NCBI GenBank assembly: GCA_015057085.1
Contig: SVFB01000036.1
Span: 1-64,000 of the forward strand
Direction of reading: 5' to 3'
DNA from: Lachnospiraceae bacterium
Lineage (GTDB): Bacteria; Bacillota; Clostridia; Lachnospirales; Lachnospiraceae
DNA length: 64,000 nucleotides
Position 1 is the stretch's first letter; every line of letters begins with the position of its first letter. Position numbers and translations under genes: made by a program. This document shows positions 17,708-24,934 of this stretch, in pieces. The notes under the pieces were generated by a model. That model saw nothing but the letters and a program-made list of their open reading frames with translations. It was not told the DNA's origin and searched no databases.

Positions 17708-19179
17708 AATCAATTTTGATCGTAGAAGATGAAAAGTTAATCAGACAAGGCATTCGCACCATGATTCAACGAAGCGGTGTGCCCGTTGATTTGATAATGG
17801 AATGCGCCAATGGTGAGATGGCGCTTGAAACTGTCAAAAGTCAGGATATCGAGGTCATGTTTACCGATATCCGTATGCCGAAAATGGACGGAATTGAATT
17901 GGTGCGCCGCATCCATGAAGAAGTAGAGAATCCGCCGATGATTGTGGCAATCAGCGGATATGATGATTTTGCATATGCAGTGGAAATGATGCGAAATGGT
18001 GTGCGCGAATATATTTTAAAGCCGGTGGAGCGCGAAAAAATTGTCGAGGTTTTGAATATGCTTGAGCGCGAACTCTCGCAAAAAAAGGAGCATTATCAAA
18101 AAGAGAGAAAAATCGGAATCAACCAGATTCGCCATGTGTTTACGGATGATGTGACATCGGAAGAAATGTCTTTGTTGATTCAAAAATACGAAAAGGCATT
18201 TTTCCCGGAGCCGTATGTGGTTGTATGTGCATGCGGCGCCTGCGATATTGCGGATAGAGACAGTTACTTTTTAGTGCCGGATATGGACGAAGGTGCTGTG
18301 GCTATCGTTTTAGAATCGGATGTTTCTGCTTTTATTCGCAACGAGTTGGGAGAAAATTGCATCGGAATCAGTAATCCGCACCGTGGAATCGCAGAACTAA
18401 AAGCTGCATTTCGCGAGGCATTTTGCGCGAGAAAAAAAGCTTTCTGCATTGGCGCAGGCAAACAATTGACTTACGAAAATCTTATGAATCTTCCGCCGGT
18501 GCGGGAGGAACTACGTGCCATAGGGGAGTCTTTGTTGGATGAAAGTTCCAGAATGCAGCGTATGCAGCGAATTGGAACGGATAAGACCGAAGAATTGACG
18601 CAACTTTGGGATAAGTTTTTTCAAACCGTTTCTAAAGGTTATATTGAGCCGGATGAATTTATTGATGAGATGACAAACTTTTTGGCAGAGGCTAGTCGGT
18701 TCTATCGCAATTCCTTTGGGGATGAAGATGAGAAAAACGTAGCCAAACTCCAAAAGATTCTAAGATATGAAACATTAGATGAGTTTGAAGAAGATTTCTC
18801 ATCATGGATGATGGAAATTCATGAACGAATCAATCAACATGATGATGAAGATAAGAACAGGCATAAGATAGAGAAAGCCATTGAATTTGTCCGTGAAAAT
18901 TATAAGAGCAACTTGAATATGGCAGTGGTATCAAATCAGATTTCCATGAATTATACCTTGTTTTCTTATAGCTTTAAGCAGTACACAGGGAAAAACTTTA
19001 CCACTTATTTAAAAGAGGTTCGCGTGAATGAGGCGAAGCGCCTTTTAGAAGAAACAGATATGAAAATTATGGATATCAGTAGTGAAGTCGGCTTTGAAAA
19101 TGAGAAAAACTTCATGAAGGTATTTAAAAAAGAATGTGGTGTTTCAGCATCTGAATACAGAAAAAATGTGTTGCGCTAG
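17704..19179 (+). CDS. YesN-type response regulator with AraC DNA-binding domain
   Basis: 491 residues from a GTG start (17704) overlapping the kinase stop. The receiver domain (2-120) has the acidic pair ED at 8-9, phosphorylated Asp55 in MFTDIRMPKMDG and Lys in YILKPVE. A middle region of unknown fold follows, then two AraC-type helix-turn-helices at about 390-490 (LNMAVVSNQISMNYTLFSYS, MKIMDISSEVGFENEKNFMK). It should activate genes for uptake or use of the sensed compound. The gene ends inside a 34-bp perfect palindrome and overlaps the convergent GGDEF gene by 4 bases. Confidence 0.93.
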   Translation: MKSILIVEDEKLIRQGIRTMIQRSGVPVDLIMECANGEMALETVKSQDIEVMFTDIRMPKMDGIELVRRIHEEVENPPMIVAISGYDDFAYAVEMMRNGVREYILKPVEREKIVEVLNMLERELSQKKEHYQKERKIGINQIRHVFTDDVTSEEMSLLIQKYEKAFFPEPYVVVCACGACDIADRDSYFLVPDMDEGAVAIVLESDVSAFIRNELGENCIGISNPHRGIAELKAAFREAFCARKKAFCIGAGKQLTYENLMNLPPVREELRAIGESLLDESSRMQRMQRIGTDKTEELTQLWDKFFQTVSKGYIEPDEFIDEMTNFLAEASRFYRNSFGDEDEKNVAKLQKILRYETLDEFEEDFSSWMMEIHERINQHDDEDKNRHKIEKAIEFVRENYKSNLNMAVVSNQISMNYTLFSYSFKQYTGKNFTTYLKEVRVNEAKRLLEETDMKIMDISSEVGFENEKNFMKVFKKECGVSASEYRKNVLR

Positions 19180-19194
19180 CGCAACACATTTTTT
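19161..19194. terminator. 34-bp perfect palindrome, bidirectional terminator of two convergent genes
   Basis: AAAAAATGTGTTGCGCT and its exact reverse complement adjoin with no loop base between, giving an A-run/T-run on both strands. It should stop both the yesN-type transcript and the opposing GGDEF transcript. Both stop codons lie inside it and overlap at CTAG (19176-19179), so both proteins end in Lys-Asn-Val-Leu-Arg. Confidence 0.93.
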
Positions 19195-21116
19195 GTTTTA
19201 TGATTCTTTTGTTCATACATCATTTCTGTTGCATAATCAAAGGCCGAATCAATCGCTCCCGCGTCTGGAAGATGATTACAGGAAAGGCAATGAAATCCGG
19301 CGGAAATATGAATCAAATAAGGCTTGGAACTAAGCTGGTTAAAATGATTCAAATATTCTTCGATGCGAGAAATGAATTTCTCGCCATCCTTTTGTGAAGC
19401 TGCTTTCATTAAAATATAGAATTCATCACCGCTAAAGCGTGCGCTGACAGTATTTTCGTCAGCTGCCTGCAAAATGGCCTGGCCAATGGCACGAATTGCA
19501 AAATCTCCTTCATTATGTCCAAATTGCTCATTGATCGTCTTTAACAAATCCAAATCAATCTTGATGGCAATCAGCTCATCTGTCGGAGCACATGAGGCAA
19601 TCAATGCCTGACTCTTTAGCATGAAATCATGATGGTTAGAAAGTCCGGTCAAAACATCTTTCAGATAAATATCTTCTAAATGTTTGGCTAAGGCCTGTGT
19701 ATGCTTCGCTTCGCACAGACTTTGCAACAGTTGTGTGATATTGGTCATCCACTGCACAAGCTTGAATTGAAAATTCAGTTTGTTTCCGCGAAAGCCCATG
19801 GCTGCATAGCCAAACACACGATTTTCAAAAAATAGCGGACAAACCAAATAGGACAAAGATGAATCCTTTTGGAGAAATTCCGGAAGCAGTGATGTCTTCG
19901 AGAAGGAGCATTCCGGAAGTCGTGCGCCTTGACGAAGACCCAGCGCAAGAAGCATCGTATCATCTTCAGAATTGGAGAATGCTTCCTCATCCTCCGGCAA
20001 TGAAGCATCGGCCAGTGCCAAAACCCGGCTGGAAATGTTGTCCCAATCGCTGTACAAGCAGAGGTAAAATTCTTCGCATCCTTCAATGAGTTTTGCGTAT
20101 TCTTCTAAGATGTCCATTCCGCTGTCCAAGTCTGAGACATGAGAGAGGGCGGCAGACATTTTTATTGATGTAAACATCGAATTTTCCAAGGTGGAAATTC
20201 GCTGGTTTAATGCGCGATTGTATTTAAAACCCATATGTGTGTGCTGATAGTTGCAGCCGCATGAACCGCCGAAAACCGGTTCTGCAAAGATTGTGGCAGT
20301 CTGATCAGAGCACCCTTTTGCATATTTCATCAGCATATCAACAGCTGCCACGCCAACCTGATAGGATGGAAAGGTGACAGTGGTCAATGGCGGATCGGAA
20401 TTTTGGCCGGCGTCGGACAAATCGCATCCGGTTAATGCAAAATCCTTTGGAATTTCATAGCCGTTTTCGCCGGCAATATACCAAAACGATAAAGCCACAT
20501 CATCATTGTAGCAGACAATTGCATCAGGCTTGTTGGTTCCGTTTTCAGTAAAGAAATTCAAGGCATCCAAATACTCACTTTCATTTCTTACATCTGTCAA
20601 TTCATAAACGTCCCTGGGACCAACAGGAAGCATGCGGTGCGCCATTGCATTTTCATAAGCCTGTTTTCTCATATTAGAAAAATAGTTGTCGGGGCCAATC
20701 CCCAAAAAGCAGATGCGTTTTGCTTGATGAACCGTAATCAAATGCTCGGTCAGTGCGCCGGCTGTGAGATTATTTTCCATGCAAATTGCCGGGAAATCGG
20801 ACGGATGTTCCGTGATTTCTACCACCTGACAATGTTTCTGGTTCTTCAGGCGACGTCGGAGTTTGTCGCAAAGTGCCTGAGATGAATAGGTGCCCGGTGC
20901 AAAAATGATGCCATCAAGATCCGAAAAGTTTGGGATATCCATTATGATTTCTTCCCCTTTTGAATAATCACCCAAATCTTCCCCGTCATTAGTGGCATAG
21001 ATCTCGGTACGATAGCCGAATTCCTCTGCTCTTCGAATGACACCTTGACATAGATTCTTTTGATAATCCCCATATACATGGGAAATAAACAAGGCAATAT
21101 TTTTCTTTTGATACAT
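19176..21116 (-). CDS. Cytoplasmic sugar-receptor-like protein fused to a GGDEF domain
   Basis: 646 residues. The N-terminal half (about 1-290) is a LacI/periplasmic-binding-protein-like ligand domain with no DNA-binding helix-turn-helix and no signal peptide (KNIALFISHVYGDYQKNLCQGV, DAIVCYNDDVALSF, FALTGCDLSD). A middle region (about 310-480) looks GAF-like. The C-terminus (about 490-640) is a GGDEF domain: DVLTGLSNHHDFM, IKIDLDLLKTINEQFGHNEGD and active-site ARFSGDEFYIL. The SGDEF variant is compatible with diguanylate cyclase activity; no RxxD inhibition site is seen upstream. It may couple a sugar-like ligand to cyclic di-GMP. ATG 21116 was chosen for its GGAGG site; a TTG at 21137 is less likely. 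It has its own promoter. Confidence 0.87.
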   Translation of the reverse strand: MYQKKNIALFISHVYGDYQKNLCQGVIRRAEEFGYRTEIYATNDGEDLGDYSKGEEIIMDIPNFSDLDGIIFAPGTYSSQALCDKLRRRLKNQKHCQVVEITEHPSDFPAICMENNLTAGALTEHLITVHQAKRICFLGIGPDNYFSNMRKQAYENAMAHRMLPVGPRDVYELTDVRNESEYLDALNFFTENGTNKPDAIVCYNDDVALSFWYIAGENGYEIPKDFALTGCDLSDAGQNSDPPLTTVTFPSYQVGVAAVDMLMKYAKGCSDQTATIFAEPVFGGSCGCNYQHTHMGFKYNRALNQRISTLENSMFTSIKMSAALSHVSDLDSGMDILEEYAKLIEGCEEFYLCLYSDWDNISSRVLALADASLPEDEEAFSNSEDDTMLLALGLRQGARLPECSFSKTSLLPEFLQKDSSLSYLVCPLFFENRVFGYAAMGFRGNKLNFQFKLVQWMTNITQLLQSLCEAKHTQALAKHLEDIYLKDVLTGLSNHHDFMLKSQALIASCAPTDELIAIKIDLDLLKTINEQFGHNEGDFAIRAIGQAILQAADENTVSARFSGDEFYILMKAASQKDGEKFISRIEEYLNHFNQLSSKPYLIHISAGFHCLSCNHLPDAGAIDSAFDYATEMMYEQKNHKTKNVLR

Positions 21117-21139
21117 AAAAACCTCCACAATTCTCAATT

Positions 21140-21168
21140 ATTATACACGGCAAAGTGAGACACTTCAA
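21140..21168 (-). promoter_or_regulatory. Promoter of the GGDEF gene
   Basis: On the minus strand, TTGAAG (21168-21163), a 17-base spacer and perfect TATAAT (21145-21140). The ATG is 24 bases further on at 21116. Confidence 0.8.
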
Positions 21169-21249
21169 GGAAATAACTGACTCAAAAGTAAGTAAAGTAT
21201 TGAATTGAAGTAAAACGAAAAAACGATATGGGTTTGTGGAAATCGACTA

Positions 21250-21290
21250 TTGTATTTCAAAATATGCAGTGATATACTAACTGAAGTTAG
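21250..21290 (+). promoter_or_regulatory. Promoter and operator candidate of the MacB/FtsX-type ABC operon
   Basis: TTGTAT (21250-21255), a 17-base spacer and TATACT (21273-21278). An inverted repeat, CTAACT, GA, AGTTAG (21277-21290), overlaps the end of the -10 box and the likely start point, as expected for a repressor site. The regulator is not in this window. Confidence 0.65.
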
Positions 21291-21344
21291 AATGGACTAA
21301 CAAGTCGATTACGATGGGTTTTATAAAGAAAATGGAGGCGTATT

Positions 21345-22043
21345 ATGTTTCTTGAAATTAAGGACATTCGAAAAAGTTTTGGAGAAAAAGATGCGAAAGT
21401 CGATGTGCTAAAAGGCATAGATATTTCGCTGAACAAAGGTGAAATCTGTGTATTGCTGGGACCATCCGGGTCGGGAAAATCGACGCTGCTTAATATTGTG
21501 GGCGGAATCGATACTGCGGATGCCGGTTATATCTCAATTGATGGGCAAAAGACAAAAGATATGAGCGAGAAGGCGCTGACCAATTATCGCCGCGAACATT
21601 TGGGATATGTCTTTCAACAATACAATCTCATTCCGAATCTTAATATTCGAGAGAATATCGAAGTGGGATCTTATCTTTCCAAAAATCCTTTGGATGTAGA
21701 AGAAATCATCCAGACATTAGGACTCTATGAGCACCGTCACAAGCTGCCGAATCAGCTATCCGGAGGACAACAGCAACGAACCTCTATTGGTCGTGCAATC
21801 GTCAAAAATCCAAATATCTTATTATGTGATGAACCAACAGGTGCGCTGGATTATAATACTTCCCGCGAAATTTTAAAGCTGATTGAGTTGGTGAACCAAA
21901 AATACAATACGACCATGATTATTGTAACGCACAATGAAGCAATCACGCAGATGGCGGACCGGATTGTCACAATGCGAGACGGAAAGGTTCGCAAGAATTA
22001 TATCAACGAGAACAAGATTCCGGCAGAGCAAATAGAGTGGTAA
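21345..22043 (+). CDS. ABC transporter ATPase, MacB/LolD family
   Basis: 232 residues. Walker A GPSGSGKST (about 39-47), Q-loop YVFQQYNLIP, signature LSGGQQQR, Walker B ILLCDEPTGALD and the switch histidine in IVTHNE are all present. This family powers FtsX-like permeases that mostly do mechanical work on, or export of, peptides, lipoproteins or antibiotics rather than import. The permease gene begins 13 bases downstream. GGAGG precedes the ATG. Confidence 0.93.
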   Translation: MFLEIKDIRKSFGEKDAKVDVLKGIDISLNKGEICVLLGPSGSGKSTLLNIVGGIDTADAGYISIDGQKTKDMSEKALTNYRREHLGYVFQQYNLIPNLNIRENIEVGSYLSKNPLDVEEIIQTLGLYEHRHKLPNQLSGGQQQRTSIGRAIVKNPNILLCDEPTGALDYNTSREILKLIELVNQKYNTTMIIVTHNEAITQMADRIVTMRDGKVRKNYINENKIPAEQIEW

Positions 22044-22056
22044 GAGGGAGGCAGAT

Positions 22057-24345
22057 ATGAAGAATCCGTTAAATAAACGCTTTCCAAAAGAATTGTTGGG
22101 CGATTTGGGAAAATATATTGTCATATTTGTGTTTGTCACTGCGATGATTGCTGCCGTCAGTGGATTTTTTGCTTCGGATGACAATATGTATCAGACTTAT
22201 ACATCCGGTTTTGAAACTTATCATATTGAAAGTGGACATTTCTCCACTTATACAGAGTTAGACGAAGAAACCATAGAACAAATCGAGGCTGAAGAATTCT
22301 CTTACAAAGACCAAGTCTATCAAATGGAAATTTGTAATGCTGATTATTACAATATGGAATCGGAAGGAACTGATGGAGATAACACCGTGCGCGTTTATCA
22401 AAATCGTGAAAGCCAAAACCTTTTGGATATTTTCGAAGGAGAATATGCCTCAAAGGAGGACGAAATCACATTAGACCGAATGTATGCGGCCAATAATGAT
22501 ATCAAAGTCGGAGATACCATCAAGGTTGGAAGCTTATCATATACCGTCACAGGTTTGGTGGCTGCGCCGGATTACAGTTGTCTGTTTGAGGATAATACTT
22601 CTGTCATGTTTGATGCTTTTCATTTTGGTGTGGGATTTATGTCTGAGGGAGGAATCAACAGACTTCCTCAAGAGAAGATAACCTATAATTACAGCTGGCG
22701 TTATAGCACCTGGATCGAGGATGATAAGATTGCAAAAGAAGTGGGAGATGAGGTGCTTGAATATCTGAAAGACACCGTGGTTCTCACAAATTTTGTCCCG
22801 GAATATTCTAATAATGCCATTATTTTCACCGGAGATGATATGGGAAGCGATAAGGCAATGTTTGGTGTATTCTATGTCATCGTCATGGTTATTATCGCAT
22901 TTATATTTGCAGTATCATCCGTTGGAACCATTGAGAAAGAAGCCGGTGTCATCGGAACGCTGCGCGCATCGGGATATCGGAAAGCAGAATTGGTGCGCCA
23001 CTATCTCTTCCTTCCGACAGCAGTGATTGTATTGGCGGGAATTATTGGAAACATTTTGGGATATACAGTATTTGAAGATATCTTTGCGGAACTATATTAC
23101 AACAGCTATAGTCTTGCACCTTATCAAAGAAGCTTCCACTGGCCAAGCTTTTTGATGACAACGCTGCTTCCGGTTGCAATGATGCTTGTCATCAATCTGG
23201 TGGTTTTGAATTCGAAACTGAAATTGTCGCCACTTCGTTTCCTGCGCCATGATTTAAGCAGACGCGGCAGGAAAAAGTCAATTTATCTGCCGAAGAAAAG
23301 ACCATTTATGCATCGCTTCCGCCTGCGCATTCTATTCCAAAATATAGGTAATTATATCGTGCTGGTTCTTGGGGTGATTTTGGCCGGCGTGATTGTCATC
23401 TTCGGTCTCATGTTTGAACCGATGCTGGACTCATACGGCGAGCTAGTTGCAGATGATGCCATCGCAAGCCATCAGTATGTACTCAAAACACCGGCGGAAA
23501 CGGAAACCAAAGGCGCAGAAAAGTATGGAATGTACAGTCTGAACCTTCATATGGAAGGCTATGTCGAGGACTCTGTCTTGATTTACGGAATTCAGGAGGA
23601 CAGCGAATATCTGGACCTCGACTTTTCCGAACATCAAATATATTATTCAAACGGATTGGCTGACAAATATAAAATCAAAGCAGGCGATACATTGAAACTG
23701 GACGAAGCTTATGTCGACAAATCCTATGAATTTGTGCTGTCGGAGGAAGTGGAATACTATCCAAGTTTTGCCATCTTTATGAGCATTGATGACTTCAATG
23801 AATTCTTTGATTACGAAAAGGATTCATTTACCGGATACTTCTCAAACAAGGAAATCACTGATATTGATAGCATTTATATCTCAACAGACATCACTGTTTC
23901 AGACTTAACACATTTATCAGACCAGCTCGATCACTCAATCGGAGGATTCGTGAAAATCTTCCAGATTTTAGGAGTTGTGATGTTTTTACTTCTGATGTAT
24001 CTGCTGTCAAAACAGATCATCGAAAAGAATGCCAAGAGTATTTCTATGGTAAAAATCTTGGGATATCGCAACGGAGAAGTTGCAAGGCTCTATATTATTG
24101 CGACTGCGGTAGTGGTACTGGGAGCGCTGCTGGTGGCGATACCGATTGTAAGTACCCTGCTGCATTGGGTGTTTGATACATACATTTACACCATGATGGC
24201 GGGATATATACCGTATCTCATACCGACGGCGGTGTATGTGAAAATGTTTGTGATGGGTGTGGGATCCTATGCGGTGGTGTCCGTGGTGCTGATGCACAAA
24301 ATCAATCGCATTCCCAAAAGCGATGCCCTCAAAAACATGGAATAG
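22057..24345 (+). CDS. FtsX-like ABC permease
   Basis: 762 residues with a membrane helix near 17-37, a long extracellular region, three helices around 272-390, then a second half repeating the pattern (helix about 425-450, extracellular domain, three helices about 635-755). The last cluster shows the conserved FtsX pattern with ISMVKILGYRNGEVARLYI; the same element appears in the first half as GVIGTLRASGYRKAELVRHYL. It works with the preceding ATPase. The substrate is not evident. No extra membrane-fusion partner gene is adjacent. Confidence 0.9.
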   Translation: MKNPLNKRFPKELLGDLGKYIVIFVFVTAMIAAVSGFFASDDNMYQTYTSGFETYHIESGHFSTYTELDEETIEQIEAEEFSYKDQVYQMEICNADYYNMESEGTDGDNTVRVYQNRESQNLLDIFEGEYASKEDEITLDRMYAANNDIKVGDTIKVGSLSYTVTGLVAAPDYSCLFEDNTSVMFDAFHFGVGFMSEGGINRLPQEKITYNYSWRYSTWIEDDKIAKEVGDEVLEYLKDTVVLTNFVPEYSNNAIIFTGDDMGSDKAMFGVFYVIVMVIIAFIFAVSSVGTIEKEAGVIGTLRASGYRKAELVRHYLFLPTAVIVLAGIIGNILGYTVFEDIFAELYYNSYSLAPYQRSFHWPSFLMTTLLPVAMMLVINLVVLNSKLKLSPLRFLRHDLSRRGRKKSIYLPKKRPFMHRFRLRILFQNIGNYIVLVLGVILAGVIVIFGLMFEPMLDSYGELVADDAIASHQYVLKTPAETETKGAEKYGMYSLNLHMEGYVEDSVLIYGIQEDSEYLDLDFSEHQIYYSNGLADKYKIKAGDTLKLDEAYVDKSYEFVLSEEVEYYPSFAIFMSIDDFNEFFDYEKDSFTGYFSNKEITDIDSIYISTDITVSDLTHLSDQLDHSIGGFVKIFQILGVVMFLLLMYLLSKQIIEKNAKSISMVKILGYRNGEVARLYIIATAVVVLGALLVAIPIVSTLLHWVFDTYIYTMMAGYIPYLIPTAVYVKMFVMGVGSYAVVSVVLMHKINRIPKSDALKNME

Positions 24346-24476
24346 TACGGGCGCTGAATGGGGTATCGCGGTGGATGCAAGATGAAAAGCAGTACACACA
24401 TACTTGATTCCATGATCGAAAAGAGGGCATGTCTAATTCCTTTGCCTTAGGTTAACGAAAGCCGACAGAGCCGGTC

Positions 24477-24532
24477 GTTCCGAATCGCCATCCATGGCTT
24501 CCGCGGAACTAAACCGGCATCCCTGCCGGTTT
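24477..24532 (+). repeat. Two-hairpin module, copy A
   Basis: Hairpin 1: GTTCCG (24477-24482) pairs with CGGAAC (24504-24509), enclosing GCCA-TCCA-TGGC. Hairpin 2: AAACCGGCA (24511-24519), loop TCCC, TGCCGGTTT (24524-24532). The same arrangement occurs in inverted orientation at 24673-24728, with base changes that keep the pairing. Confidence 0.85.
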
Positions 24533-24570
24533 CTGCTTTGCGCTCTCGCTTGTTGGGGCAGAGGGGGTGC

Positions 24571-24841
24571 TTTGCGGGTTGCGATGGAGGGGAGGATATG
24601 CGTGTAGCCTTGGTGGAATTAAAGAAAAACAGCGAATAGGTCTTTTTGTTTTGCGTAAGGAGCCAGTAGGGGAAAACAGCATGGATGCTGTTTTAGCTCC
24701 GTGACAGCCATGGATGGCGGTTCGGAGCGGCCCCGCATGAAAAGATATAGAAAAACTGAGCAAAATGAAATAGACCTATCTGTTTTTCGGCCATGAAACC
24801 AAGGCTACACGCATATCCCCCCGTAAATAGCAACCTGCAAA
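24571..24841. mobile_element. MITE-like element with long terminal inverted repeats
   Basis: The ends TTTGCGGGTTGC (24571-24582) and GCAACCTGCAAA (24830-24841) are imperfect inverted copies. Inside, 21 bases are perfectly inverted (24594-24614 with 24798-24818), followed by AAAAACAG and ATAGGTCT on the left (24625-24643) and their complements on the right (24772-24787). Arms of roughly 80 bases flank a core carrying two-hairpin module B. There is no transposase frame. It could be a non-autonomous mobile element or a structured RNA; no clear target duplication is seen. Confidence 0.6.
24673..24728 (-). repeat. Two-hairpin module, copy B (inverted)
   Basis: Read on the minus strand, GCTCCG and CGGAGC enclose GCCA-TCCA-TGGC, and AAAACAGCA, TCCA, TGCTGTTTT form the second stem. 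Compared with copy A, at least three pairs have changed on both sides (T-A to C-G in hairpin 1; C-G to A-T and G-C to A-T in hairpin 2), so the structure rather than the sequence has been kept. Confidence 0.85.
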
Positions 24842-24858
24842 GTAGTAGAAATGGAGGA

Positions 24859-24887
24859 TGGAAAGCGGGGAGGAAATTTAGTATAAT
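24859..24887 (+). promoter_or_regulatory. Promoter of dnaE
   Basis: A perfect -10 box TATAAT (24882-24887) lies 17 bases after a weak -35 (TGGAAA, 24859-24864). The ribosome site AAGGAG (24922-24927) and ATG (24935) follow. Confidence 0.6.
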
Positions 24888-24934
24888 AGAGCATGGTGTC
24901 GTTCGCACCTATTAGGAAAGTAAGGAGCAATTAT

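Larger units (their letters stand above)
24346..24934. other. Gene-free region with an inverted-repeat element and the dnaE promoter
   Basis: I see no believable gene here; the open frames on the minus strand are by-products of repeats. From left to right it holds about 130 bases without visible features, a two-hairpin module (24477-24532), a 9-bp direct repeat TGCTTTGCG (24534 and 24568), a 271-bp inverted-repeat element (24571-24841) with a second two-hairpin module inside it, and the dnaE promoter. Base composition is more GC-rich than the flanking genes in part. Confidence 0.75.

Noticed and set aside
24509-24908. Two minus-strand open frames in the inverted-repeat region
   Set aside because: They are read through hairpins and repeat arms, lack ribosome sites and give low-complexity protein.
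24893-24934. Upstream ATG for dnaE
   Set aside because: It lies right after the -10 box and has no ribosome site; ATG 24935 matches the family start.
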